Part shown: one piece after another, positions 17,751-25,897 of the stretch
Numbering within the stretch: position 1 is the stretch's first letter
Layout: every line of letters starts with the position of its first letter
Assembly: GCF_900199455.1 (NCBI RefSeq)
Contig: NZ_FZQR01000037.1
Location: 1-41,238 of the forward strand
Length of the DNA stretch: 41,238 bases
Direction of reading: 5' to 3'
Source: Mesorhizobium carmichaelinearum
Lineage (GTDB): Bacteria; Pseudomonadota; Alphaproteobacteria; Rhizobiales; Rhizobiaceae
Program-made: the position numbers and the translations under genes
Notes under the pieces: model-generated
Seen by the model: only the letters and a program-made list of their open reading frames with translations
The model's database searches: none
Told to the model about the DNA's origin: nothing

Positions 17751-18608
17751 GTGGTGAAGTTCTGCTCCCTGGCCGAAGCCCTTGCGGAGAACCTCGTTGA
17801 TGGCGACACCGTGGCGTTTGAGGGCTTCACGCATCTCATTCCGCACGCGGCGGCACACGAGGCGATCCGGCAGGGGCGGCAGGAACTGACCCTGATCCGC
17901 ATGACGCCGGACCTCGTCTACGACCAGATGGTAGGAATGGGGATGGCGAAAAAACTCATCTTCTCCTATCTCGGCAATCCCGGCGTCGGGCTTTTGCGAC
18001 GCTGCCGCGACGCGCTCGAAAATTGCTATCCGCGCGTTGTCGAGATCGAAGAGCACAGCCATGCCGGTATGGCGAACGCCTACGAGGCGGGAGCAGCGGG
18101 GCTGCCATTCGCCGTATTCCGCGGCTATCGCGGTGCAGGGCTGACCGAAGTTAATCCGAACATCAGATCGGTCACCTGCCCCTTTACCGGCGAGCCGCTC
18201 GCCGCAGTGCCGGCACTCAGGCCCGACGTCACCTTCATTCACGCCCAGAAGGCGAACCGCAAAGGCGACGTGCTTGTCGAGGGTATCGTCGGCATTCAGA
18301 AAGAAGCGGTGCTGGCTGCCAAGCGTGCGGTGGTGACGGTGGAGGAAGTCGTCGAGGACTTCGCCGGTGTGCACCCCAATTGCTGCGTTCTGCCTCACTG
18401 GACGATCAGGGCGATAGCTGTCGTGCCGGGAGGTGCGCATCCCTCGTATGCACATGGCTATTATGCGCGCGACAATGCGACCTATCTCGAATGGGACCAC
18501 GTCGCTGCTGACCGCGAGAGCTTCCGCGCATGGATGAAAAAACATGTGCTCGACGCGAAGCCTGAAGTCTTCGCGAGCCGCGTCGGCCATTTGCGGAGGG
18601 CGGCATGA
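17751..18608 (+). CDS. CoA-transferase subunit A (CatI-like, 3-oxoadipate type)
   Basis: A 285-residue family I CoA-transferase alpha subunit of the glutaconate/3-oxoadipate type. The length matches CatI of the 3-oxoadipate (beta-ketoadipate) pathway rather than the shorter PcaI. GTG start with GGAG upstream. It overlaps the next gene by four bases (ATGA), so the two chains are made together. The expected reaction moves CoA from succinyl-CoA to a 3-oxo acid. The truncated thiolase that follows is a 3-oxoadipyl-CoA thiolase by sequence, which favours 3-oxoadipate as substrate. Glutaconate or another dicarboxylate remains possible. Confidence 0.85.
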   Translation: MVKFCSLAEALAENLVDGDTVAFEGFTHLIPHAAAHEAIRQGRQELTLIRMTPDLVYDQMVGMGMAKKLIFSYLGNPGVGLLRRCRDALENCYPRVVEIEEHSHAGMANAYEAGAAGLPFAVFRGYRGAGLTEVNPNIRSVTCPFTGEPLAAVPALRPDVTFIHAQKANRKGDVLVEGIVGIQKEAVLAAKRAVVTVEEVVEDFAGVHPNCCVLPHWTIRAIAVVPGGAHPSYAHGYYARDNATYLEWDHVAADRESFRAWMKKHVLDAKPEVFASRVGHLRRAA

Positions 18609-19384
18609 GTGGGCCGGGGTTTACGCCGGAAGAGATGATGACGATCGCCGCCGCGCGGGCGCTTTCCAGCCACGATGTCTGCTTGGTCGGCATCGGCGCG
18701 CCGTCTGCCGCCTGCAACATCGCGCGTCTGACACACGCGCCTGGCATCACGCTCATCTACGAGAGCGGCACGATCGGCACCGCCCCGGAGGTGCCCTTGT
18801 CGATCGGCGACGGGGAGCTCTGCGAAACGGCTGTGACGACGGTGTCGGTGCCCGAAATGTTTCGCTACTGGTTGCAGGAAGGGCGCATTACAGTGGGCTT
18901 CCTCAGCGCTGCGCAGCTCGATCGCCACGGCAATATCAACACGACCGTCATCGGCGACTATCATCATCCGAAAACGCGGCTTCCGGGAGGCGGCGGGGCC
19001 CCAGAGATCGCGACTTCCTGCGGCGAGGTCTTCATCACAATGAAGCAGTCGCTGAGGGGCATGGTCGAAAAGATAGACTTCTTCACCTCCTTCGGTCATG
19101 GCGACGGTGGGGATGCGCGGGCGAAGCTTGGCATCACGACCAAGGGACCGACGCTACTCGTCACCGATCTCGTAACCAAGGCGTTCACCGTGGCCTCGCT
19201 TCACCCAGGTGTGACCCGCGACGCCGTGCAGGCGACCTGCGGTTGGAAGGTCGTTTTCGCCGATCCTCTCGAGGAGACGCCCCCACCGACGGTGCGCGAG
19301 TTGACCACGCTGCGCGATCTCAAGGCACGCACCGAGGCTGCCCATAGGGGTGAGAAGGTGGCGGCAGGGACGGGAGGAGCATGA
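18605..19384 (+). CDS. CoA-transferase subunit B (CatJ-like, 3-oxoadipate type)
   Basis: A 259-residue beta subunit of the same CoA-transferase. The likely catalytic glutamate is E53 in IYESGTIG, which forms the enzyme-CoA thioester in family I transferases. The size matches CatJ. It overlaps the upstream alpha subunit by four bases and the thiolase start by four bases. No disruption is visible. Substrate assignment follows from the partner genes and is not proved by sequence. Confidence 0.85.
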   Translation: MSGPGFTPEEMMTIAAARALSSHDVCLVGIGAPSAACNIARLTHAPGITLIYESGTIGTAPEVPLSIGDGELCETAVTTVSVPEMFRYWLQEGRITVGFLSAAQLDRHGNINTTVIGDYHHPKTRLPGGGGAPEIATSCGEVFITMKQSLRGMVEKIDFFTSFGHGDGGDARAKLGITTKGPTLLVTDLVTKAFTVASLHPGVTRDAVQATCGWKVVFADPLEETPPPTVRELTTLRDLKARTEAAHRGEKVAAGTGGA

Positions 19385-19662
19385 TGATGCCCGAGGCCTT
19401 CATCTGCGACTTCATCCGCACGCCGATCGGCCGCTTCGCGGGCGCGCTCGCCACCGTCCGGGCCGATGATCTGGCGGCGGTGCCGCTGAAGGCGCTCGCG
19501 GCACGTAACCCGCAGCTCAATCTCAAAGCAGTCGAGGACGTCTTCTTGGGCTGCGCCAACCAGGGTGGCGAGGATAACCGCAACGTGGCGCGCATGGCTC
19601 TCCTTCTGGCGGGCTTGGGGCGGGAGAAAGCGATCAGCCGAGACAGGGTTAATTATGGCTGA
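19381..19662 (+). pseudogene. pcaF: 3-oxoadipyl-CoA thiolase, truncated after about 79 residues
   Basis: The first 79 codons are a close match to PcaF (FICDFIRTPIGRF, RADDLAAVPLKAL, GCANQGGEDNRNVARMALL). Homology stops abruptly at LLAGL, about position 19616, before the catalytic cysteine region. The frame then runs through 14 unrelated codons to a stop at 19662. A full thiolase is about 400 residues, so the product cannot work. The break is followed at once by a GlxA-type regulator, so a deletion or insertion joined two unrelated segments here. Function of the upstream pathway would need a thiolase gene elsewhere. Confidence 0.9.
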
Positions 19663-20719
19663 AGCCCTGAATGCAGACTCATCCGTGTCGGGCGCCCATT
19701 TCGATGGCGGCTCACAGGGCGAAAATGCCTCGTATGAGGGGACGCTTAGGCTCAGCATCCTTGTTCTACCAGGCTTCTCGCAGCTTAGTCTCTCTTCGTT
19801 TGTAGAACCTTTTCATCAAGCCAATTGCAGCGCCGGCAAAAGGCTGTTTGCGTGGCGCGTTATCGGGATGAGTAGCCCGGTTGTGAGCTCAAGCGGCATC
19901 GCAATCGCACCCGACATCGACATCAAAACCTACAAAGATGGCGGTGACGATTCACCCGTGGTGCTAATAGGTGGTGAGCGCATCGAAGAGCAAAGATCAC
20001 CTCTGATCTCAGCTCTTTTGCGCATGAAAAATCGTCGCAAATTGCCAATTTTTGCCCTCGGAACCGCAGCTTGGTTGTTGGCCGACGCAGGGATCTTGCA
20101 TGGCGCCATGCGCTGTACGGTTCACTGGTCAAAACTAGCAGCTTTTGCCGAAAAATTCCCGGAGTTGGTCACCGAGGATTGCCTCTTTGTCCAGGATGGC
20201 TCCGTTACGACTTGCGCCGGCGAGTTCGCAGCGTTCGATCTCGCAGCCGAAATGATCCACCTTACGCGCGGAGAGGATTTTGCGCGCCAAATTTGTGCTC
20301 AGTTGAGCGCGGACAGATTTCGTACTGGTAGCCATTGTCAATCGGTGCCGATTGGACTTCGCGCCACCGGAGCCGTCGAAAAGCTCATTCGTGTCATCAA
20401 GCTGATGGAGAAGCATGTAGAGGATCCGTTGCCCCTCAAGAAAATCGCCCAGATAGTGTCCTTATCGCGTCGCCAAATTGAACGTCTCTTCATAAAACAT
20501 ATGAAGACCACGCCAATGAATTATTACGCTCAGGTGAGGTTAAAAAAGGCGCGACAACTTCTTGAGACCACAGATATGTCGGTCATTGAAGTGGCCGTGG
20601 CCTGCGGATATGTTTCCTCTTCTCATTTTTCAAAAGCCTTCAAAGACCATTTCAGACTTCTGCCCAGTCATACTCGTCCGTGGACAAACGCCGTTTTGAA
20701 TTGTTCAAACGCAGCGTAG
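19655..20719 (+). CDS. GlxA-type AraC-family transcriptional regulator
   Basis: A 354-residue regulator. The N-terminal two thirds has the DJ-1/PfpI-like (GATase1) fold typical of GlxA proteins; the last 100 residues carry two AraC helix-turn-helix motifs, including LKKIAQIVSLSRRQIERLF and VACGYVSSSHFSKAFK. The start at 19655 overlaps the tail of the truncated pcaF frame; a longer in-frame start at 19565 would lie inside pcaF homology and is rejected. Relatives in rhizobia control catabolism of arginine, betaines and other nitrogen compounds. Whether it controls anything here is unknown, because the DNA to its left is a rearrangement junction. Confidence 0.85.
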   Translation: MAEALNADSSVSGAHFDGGSQGENASYEGTLRLSILVLPGFSQLSLSSFVEPFHQANCSAGKRLFAWRVIGMSSPVVSSSGIAIAPDIDIKTYKDGGDDSPVVLIGGERIEEQRSPLISALLRMKNRRKLPIFALGTAAWLLADAGILHGAMRCTVHWSKLAAFAEKFPELVTEDCLFVQDGSVTTCAGEFAAFDLAAEMIHLTRGEDFARQICAQLSADRFRTGSHCQSVPIGLRATGAVEKLIRVIKLMEKHVEDPLPLKKIAQIVSLSRRQIERLFIKHMKTTPMNYYAQVRLKKARQLLETTDMSVIEVAVACGYVSSSHFSKAFKDHFRLLPSHTRPWTNAVLNCSNAA

Positions 20720-20776
20720 CCGTGGAGCTTGCAGCCGCACGAAAATGATTGGTTCCTGGTCGGCGTCGAAGCCCCT

Positions 20777-21709
20777 TTACAGCCTTCCATCATGCCGGGC
20801 CCAGTGCATGCTGCCGCGCCGTGCGGCCGACAGTAGCCAGCGCGTAAATGCGTTTACCTGCGGGTTAACGTCGCCGGCCGCGCTCACCACAAAATAGCTG
20901 TTATGCGTCTTCAGGGCCGTGTCGCTGAGTGGGATCAAAATTCCACTCTCGAGTTCCGACTCGATCAGATATTTCGGAAGAAGGGCGGCGCCGAGAGAGG
21001 CCGCGGCAGCCGAGATGATCATGGAAAACTGATCGAAATGTCGGCCGCTCAGCAGCCGCCTGTCGCTGATCCCATTTATGGCAAACCAGTCGATCCAAGC
21101 GCTTTCGCGAGTAATGAGATGCAGAAGAGGAGCCTGCGCGAGACGCGTGGGCTCGGTTGCCATCTGCATGTCGCGAAATCTCGGGGATGCGACCGGCAGC
21201 ATTTCCTCATCGAACAGCTTGGTCATGCGTGCATCTGGCCAGTCGGCCTTTCCGAAATGGATCGCAACATCGAAGCGCTCTCGCGTGAGATCGAACGGCA
21301 GGGTGCGGGTCTCCAATCTGATCTCGATGTTGGGATGATCGTTCAGAAACGTTGCCAGTCTCGGGATCAGCCAACGACTGGCAAATGTTGGCAGGATGCC
21401 GATGCGCAACGTCGAAATTCGCTCGCCGACGGCAATCGCCCGCGCCACCGATTGCCTGAGATTCTCGAGATCGACAGCCAGATCCGCGGCAAACCGCCTG
21501 CCACTCTCCGTCAATACGACGCGTCGTCCAACCCGCCTGAACAATGTCGCGCCCATCATGTCTTCGAGTTCTTTGACTTGTCGGCTGACTGCGCTTTGCG
21601 TCAGATGAAGTTCTTCCGCCGCCTGGGTAAAGCTTTCGTGCCGCGCGGCGCACTCGAAGCTGCGCAACAGGGCATAGGACGGGAGATTGTGGTGACCCAC
21701 CGAGTGCAC
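20777..21709 (-). CDS. LysR-family regulator (GcvA-like)
   Basis: A 310-residue LysR-type regulator. The helix-turn-helix is in ESFTQAAEELHLTQSAVSRQ; the effector domain begins with LRIGILPTFASRWLIPRL, typical of the GcvA/AmpR branch. The start is a GTG at 21709 without a strong ribosome binding site, so it may be wrong by a few codons. It is convergent with the GlxA-type gene and lies downstream of the lrp gene on the same strand. GcvA relatives control glycine cleavage, but the target here is unknown. Confidence 0.85.
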   Translation of the reverse strand: MHSVGHHNLPSYALLRSFECAARHESFTQAAEELHLTQSAVSRQVKELEDMMGATLFRRVGRRVVLTESGRRFAADLAVDLENLRQSVARAIAVGERISTLRIGILPTFASRWLIPRLATFLNDHPNIEIRLETRTLPFDLTRERFDVAIHFGKADWPDARMTKLFDEEMLPVASPRFRDMQMATEPTRLAQAPLLHLITRESAWIDWFAINGISDRRLLSGRHFDQFSMIISAAAASLGAALLPKYLIESELESGILIPLSDTALKTHNSYFVVSAAGDVNPQVNAFTRWLLSAARRGSMHWARHDGRL

Positions 21710-21874
21710 AGGCTCAACACCTTCTATGAGCGGAACTCATGCTTCGTGTCTAATACGTTCGCCCGGTTCGTTTCAACAGGTTTTTCCCGCAGGCATTCGG
21801 TGGTGACAAGATATTTGCTTGGCCATTGAATGGCCTCGGAGGGTCCCCGACGCACCAATCCGGCGCGTGGACTT

Positions 21875-22306
21875 CTATCGTTGGAATCGCGTCGACAGGA
21901 TGACCGACGACTGGGTTTTCTCGACGCCATCGACCTCCCCAATCACATCGATTGTCCGATCAAGCTCGCTGATCGATGGCGCAGCTACGTCGGCAATCAG
22001 GTCGAAGGCTCCACTGACCGAATGGACGGACATGACTTCCGGAAGGGCTCGGAGTGCGCGAACGACCGCGCTCAGTGCCTTGGTCTTAAGGACGATCATG
22101 ACATGGGCGCGGACCAGGCCGTGCTCATAACTGTCTGACAGGCGCACGCCATATCCGGCGATAACCCCTTCTTGCTCCAGGCGGTCGAGCCGAGCCTGAA
22201 CGGTCGTGCGAGACAAGCCCAGCCTGCGAGCAAGGACGGAGATCGGCGTGCGCGCGTCTTCTGCGAGCAGCATGAGAAGTTGGCGATCTTTTGCAGAAAC
22301 CTGCAT
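21875..22306 (-). CDS. Lrp/AsnC-family regulator
   Basis: A 143-residue feast/famine regulator: an N-terminal helix-turn-helix (SVLARRLGLSRTTVQARLDR) and a C-terminal RAM effector domain (VMSVHSVSGAFDLIADV). The ATG at 22306 starts the usual Lrp N-terminus (QVSAKDRQLL); an ATG 14 codons upstream is less likely. It is divergent from the lysine dehydrogenase-like gene, across 126 bp that contain a perfect AT-rich palindrome. Such Lrp genes often control their amino-acid catabolic neighbour in response to the amino acid, here plausibly lysine. Confidence 0.9.
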   Translation of the reverse strand: MQVSAKDRQLLMLLAEDARTPISVLARRLGLSRTTVQARLDRLEQEGVIAGYGVRLSDSYEHGLVRAHVMIVLKTKALSAVVRALRALPEVMSVHSVSGAFDLIADVAAPSISELDRTIDVIGEVDGVEKTQSSVILSTRFQR

Positions 22307-22346
22307 TTCGTTCAACTGAGTCCTACGATGTGTCAAACAGAGCCAC

Positions 22347-22362
22347 AAATTTTATAAAATTT
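22347..22362. promoter_or_regulatory. 16-bp perfect palindrome, candidate Lrp operator
   Basis: AAATTTTATAAAATTT is a perfect palindrome in the gap between lrp and the lysine dehydrogenase-like gene. It is 41 nt upstream of the lrp start and 71 nt upstream of the dehydrogenase start. AT-rich dyads of this kind are typical Lrp-family binding sites. Confidence 0.55.
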
Positions 22363-22432
22363 AACACTGCAAATCAACCGCGCGGCCCGAGAGTATCACG
22401 GCGTCAGATAGGGCTTTTGAAGGAGGAAAATA

Positions 22433-23548
22433 ATGAAAGACGTCGTCATCATCGGATCAGGGAAGATCGGTTCCACGATCTCGCGGTTGCTCGCCGATAG
22501 CGGGGACTATCATGTCACTGTCGTCGACCGCAGCGCTGAACAACTGTCGGAAATTGAAAGCGGTCCCGCGCTCTCGACGGCATACCTCGACATCACCGAC
22601 GAGACAGCCTTGTGTGCGCTGCTGTCCGGTAAATTCGCGGTTCTAAGCGCAGCGCCTTTCCATCTCACCGTGGCCATCGCCAATGCGGCGGCCAAAGCAG
22701 GGGTGCATTATCTCGACCTCACGGAGGACGTTGAATCCACTCGGCAGGTGAAACGGATCGCCGAGACAGCCAAGACCGCATTCATTCCCCAATGCGGGCT
22801 GGCGCCCGGTTTCATCTCCATCGTCGCGAGCGATCTTGCGGGCAAGTTCGATAGCCTGGATAGCGTACGCCTACGCGTCGGCGCACTCCCGCAGTTTCCC
22901 AGCAATGCCTTGAACTATAATCTGACCTGGAGCACCGACGGGGTTATCAACGAGTACATCCAGCCCTGCGAGGCAGTCGTAAACGGCCAACTCGTTGAAG
23001 TGCCGGCACTGGAGGAGCGCGAAGAATTTTCGCTCGACGGCGTCACCTATGAGGCCTTCAACACCTCAGGCGGCCTTGGCACGCTTTGCGAAACGTTGAA
23101 GGGCAAGGTCAACACGCTCAACTACCGCACCATTCGCTATCCCGGTCATGCTGCTATCATGAAGGCGCTTTTGCACGACTTGGGGCTACGACACCGCAGA
23201 GATGTGTTCAAGGACATACTCGAACACGCCCTGCCGACCACGCTACAGGACGTTGTGATTGTCTTTGTGACCGTCTCGGGACGTAGAAACGGGCGCTTGA
23301 TCCAGGAAACCTACGCTAACAAGATTTACAGCGCGGAGATTGATGGGCGCATCACGAGCGCGATCCAAATCACGACCGCGTCCAGTATCTGCGCTGTCCT
23401 CGATCTGCTTGCCGACGGCAAGATCCCGGGCCAGGGCTTTATTCGCCAGGAAGACATTGCACTCGACGCCTTTCTGCACAACCGCTTCGGCGTTTACTAT
23501 CGGCAGGCAGAGAGCGTGAAGGGGCACAGCGTCACGGTTGCCGCGTGA
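22433..23548 (+). CDS. saccharopine dehydrogenase-family enzyme, probable L-lysine 6-dehydrogenase
   Basis: A 371-residue NAD(P)-dependent enzyme. The N-terminal Rossmann motif is VIIGSGKIGSTI, followed by the saccharopine dehydrogenase catalytic domain (CGLAPGF, TSGGLGTLCE, TIRYPGH). The size and motifs fit the single-domain lysine 6-dehydrogenases of Agrobacterium-type bacteria, which oxidise the epsilon-amino group of lysine to 2-aminoadipate 6-semialdehyde, releasing ammonia. GAAGGAGG is a strong ribosome binding site. It is divergent from an Lrp-type regulator and upstream of hglS and amaB, which act on later intermediates of the same pathway. A saccharopine-cleaving enzyme remains possible but has no partner gene here. 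Confidence 0.8.
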   Translation: MKDVVIIGSGKIGSTISRLLADSGDYHVTVVDRSAEQLSEIESGPALSTAYLDITDETALCALLSGKFAVLSAAPFHLTVAIANAAAKAGVHYLDLTEDVESTRQVKRIAETAKTAFIPQCGLAPGFISIVASDLAGKFDSLDSVRLRVGALPQFPSNALNYNLTWSTDGVINEYIQPCEAVVNGQLVEVPALEEREEFSLDGVTYEAFNTSGGLGTLCETLKGKVNTLNYRTIRYPGHAAIMKALLHDLGLRHRRDVFKDILEHALPTTLQDVVIVFVTVSGRRNGRLIQETYANKIYSAEIDGRITSAIQITTASSICAVLDLLADGKIPGQGFIRQEDIALDAFLHNRFGVYYRQAESVKGHSVTVAA

Positions 23549-23997
23549 GCGGGCTATCCTGTGGCCTTCCGGCGACCTTATCGATCGGCGGCAATGGCCG
23601 CGACCGGCTGGCTATGGAATGCAACTAGCTGCCCCGGCCAACGTCAACCGGTTAGGTGGATGGTCCGCGTTCACGGCAAGAAAACTCTGCTCCGCTGTGA
23701 GTCCAGCATCTTGCCTTGGGGCTCACAGCACTTTGCGTCAGAGAATTCCTTGTCGTGACGTGCGAACTGCCGCCTGGAACACCTAGGACATCTGCGATTG
23801 CATGATCTTGCCGATCGATTCTTCATCGTCAGGGCGATCCATTGGGACGCAATTTCTATTCATTCCTATCCGGAATGAACTTCTGAATAGATGTCGATAT
23901 CGAAGTCGGCGGAACAATGGTTTGATCGTATCCAGATCGGCGAAGTTGCCCTAAGCGGCGGCTACTTCTTTGACGAGTTGGCATTCAGGAGGTCCAG
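23549..23997. promoter_or_regulatory. intergenic region before hglS with 21-bp inverted repeat
   Basis: A 449-bp gap with no convincing gene. TTCATTCC (23859-23866), a 5-nt spacer, GGAATGAA (23872-23879) is a perfect inverted repeat 118 nt before the hglS start. A weaker outer repeat, CTATTCA / TGAATAG, surrounds it. It is a good candidate operator, which suggests hglS has its own promoter. AGGAGG before 23998 is the hglS ribosome binding site. Confidence 0.45.
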
Positions 23998-25437
23998 ATG
24001 ACCATGCATGCTCAAGTGAAGCCAGGCAGAATATCTTCGATGAAAGTCCATGCCGACGAGATTCGTTCGCTGTTCTCGCATGCTATGTCGCAGATGTACC
24101 GCGCAGAGGTGCCACAATACGGCACCCTCATTGAACTCGTGACCGAGGTCAATGCTGCGGCGTTGGCGAACGACCCGGAGATGGGGCAGGCGTTGCGGCG
24201 AAACGGTGAGCTGGATCGGCTCGGTGTTGAACGTCACGGCGCCATTCGTCTCGGCACGCAGGAAGAGCTCTTCAACATCCGTCGCGTCTTTGCGGTACTC
24301 GGCATGCATCCGGTCGGCTACTATGATCTTTCGCTCGCTGGCGTGCCTGTGCACTCCACCGCCTTCCGCCCCGTCGCAGACGAGGCGTTGCGACGCAATC
24401 CATTCCGCGTCTTCGCCTCGCTTCTTCGCTTGGAATTGATCGAAGACAAAGCGCTTCGGAAAATGGCGGCGGGTATCCTCTCAGATCGACGGATATTCAC
24501 CCCCCGCGCACTCGAACTCGTCGATTTCTTCGAGGCTAGAGGCGGACTTGACGTGGCCGAGTCCGAGGAGTTCGTGCTTGAGGTATTGGAAACCTTCCGC
24601 TGGCATAGCGACGCTACAGTGACGCTAGCCACCTACAATAAGCTACACGGCGCGCACCGGCTGATTGCCGACGTGGTGAGTTTCCGCGGGCCGCACATCA
24701 ATCACCTGACGCCGCGCACGCTTGACATCGACGCCGTGCAAGTCGCCATGCCAAAACGCGGCATCACGCCCAAGGCCGTCATTGAAGGCCCGCCACGCCG
24801 AAAATGCCCGATCCTGCTTCGCCAGACCAGCTTCAAGGCGCTCGAGGAGCGGATCGAGTTCCAAGCCGCAGACGGCGGACTGGTTGAGGGCAGGCACACG
24901 GCTCGGTTCGGCGAGATCGAGCAACGCGGCGTGGCGCTCACTGTGAAGGGGCGCAAGCTCTATGACAAGCTGCTGGCCTCGGTTCGCCGCGATGTCCGGG
25001 TTGGCGCGTCAGGCTCTCATGCCGGTGCTTACGAGAGCCAATTGACAGAGCGGTTCAAAGAGTTTCCCGATAGCTGGAGCGCGCTGCGTGAACAGGGACT
25101 CGCCTATTTCCGCTACGCCCCGACTCGGGAAGGCCTTAAGAACGTTGCACAAGAGAGGATTTCGGCCTCGGTTGACGAGCTTGTCGCTCGCGGCCATTTG
25201 GATTTCGATCCGATCATCTATGAAGATTTTCTGCCGGTTAGCGCCGCGGGGATTTTTCAATCGAATCTGGGTGCCGACGAGCAGCAGAACTATTCAGAAC
25301 GCTCCAACCGGGAGGCTTTCGAGCAGGGGTTGGGTGCGAAAGTCGCCAATGAACTCGACCTCTACGCCAAGGCGCAACAGGACTCGATCAAAGATGCATT
25401 GGCGCAGCTGAGCAAAGCGGCGGGTAAAATTCCATGA
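23998..25437 (+). CDS. hglS: 2-oxoadipate dioxygenase/decarboxylase (DUF1338)
   Basis: A 479-residue Fe(II) enzyme of the DUF1338/YdcJ family. The founding HglS of Pseudomonas putida turns 2-oxoadipate and O2 into D-2-hydroxyglutarate and CO2 in lysine breakdown. The metal and substrate residues are visible: H80 and R84 in ERHGAIRLG, a second histidine in RGPHINHLTPR, and the glutamate in RFGEIEQRG. The protein is full length. AGGAGG lies 6 nt before the ATG. It sits between the lysine 6-dehydrogenase-like gene and amaB, which together supply 2-aminoadipate; an aminotransferase is still needed to make 2-oxoadipate. Confidence 0.93.
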   Translation: MTMHAQVKPGRISSMKVHADEIRSLFSHAMSQMYRAEVPQYGTLIELVTEVNAAALANDPEMGQALRRNGELDRLGVERHGAIRLGTQEELFNIRRVFAVLGMHPVGYYDLSLAGVPVHSTAFRPVADEALRRNPFRVFASLLRLELIEDKALRKMAAGILSDRRIFTPRALELVDFFEARGGLDVAESEEFVLEVLETFRWHSDATVTLATYNKLHGAHRLIADVVSFRGPHINHLTPRTLDIDAVQVAMPKRGITPKAVIEGPPRRKCPILLRQTSFKALEERIEFQAADGGLVEGRHTARFGEIEQRGVALTVKGRKLYDKLLASVRRDVRVGASGSHAGAYESQLTERFKEFPDSWSALREQGLAYFRYAPTREGLKNVAQERISASVDELVARGHLDFDPIIYEDFLPVSAAGIFQSNLGADEQQNYSERSNREAFEQGLGAKVANELDLYAKAQQDSIKDALAQLSKAAGKIP

Positions 25438-25897
25438 TGGAGCCGCGGCGGATCGGGCAGGGCGCGACGGCCGATATATCGCGGTTCCTGGTGGGGAAAA
25501 GACGGCCAATCCACGATCCTCTATCCAATGGAACTGCGTCTTCTCGACGCTCGACCTTGGCGACCAAACACCTTCTACCGGATGTTGCGGAATGGCCGGC
25601 CTGGTCGGGCGCGAACGGGGGCACGCTGCACTCTCGGAGCTGCTCTTTGCGACAAGCTGGGCGGGCGCTTGCCGAAAGGAGAAATTCACGCTCTTGTCAC
25701 CGGCTTCTCGTGCCGCTGCCAAACCAAGCGCATCGCTGGCTCGCCATCCGGCCGAGGCCCTTGTCGAGCACTTGGCCGGGAGACAAGCCCGCTCTGCCCC
25801 CTCGATGCCCAACGCGCTTGCGAGGATCGAATTTTAGATCGCCCACCTGCCGCCGCGGTGGTGGCGATGCCAAATCCCTAACACCGGAGGAAACACC
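25438..25897. other. gap between hglS and amaB, possibly a decayed gene
   Basis: This 460-bp stretch has long open frames in all three forward frames and on the reverse strand, the usual look of GC-rich DNA. No single frame matches a known family. Short runs such as LLPDVAEWPAWSGA and LVEHLAGR in different frames faintly recall the C-terminal part of FAD-dependent amino acid oxidoreductases, so a broken gene is possible but not supported. GGAGG before 25898 is the amaB ribosome binding site. Confidence 0.35.

Noticed and set aside
17421..18590. A 389-codon minus-strand frame opposite the aminotransferase and CoA-transferase genes
   Set aside because: Antisense shadow of two well-supported genes; no family match.
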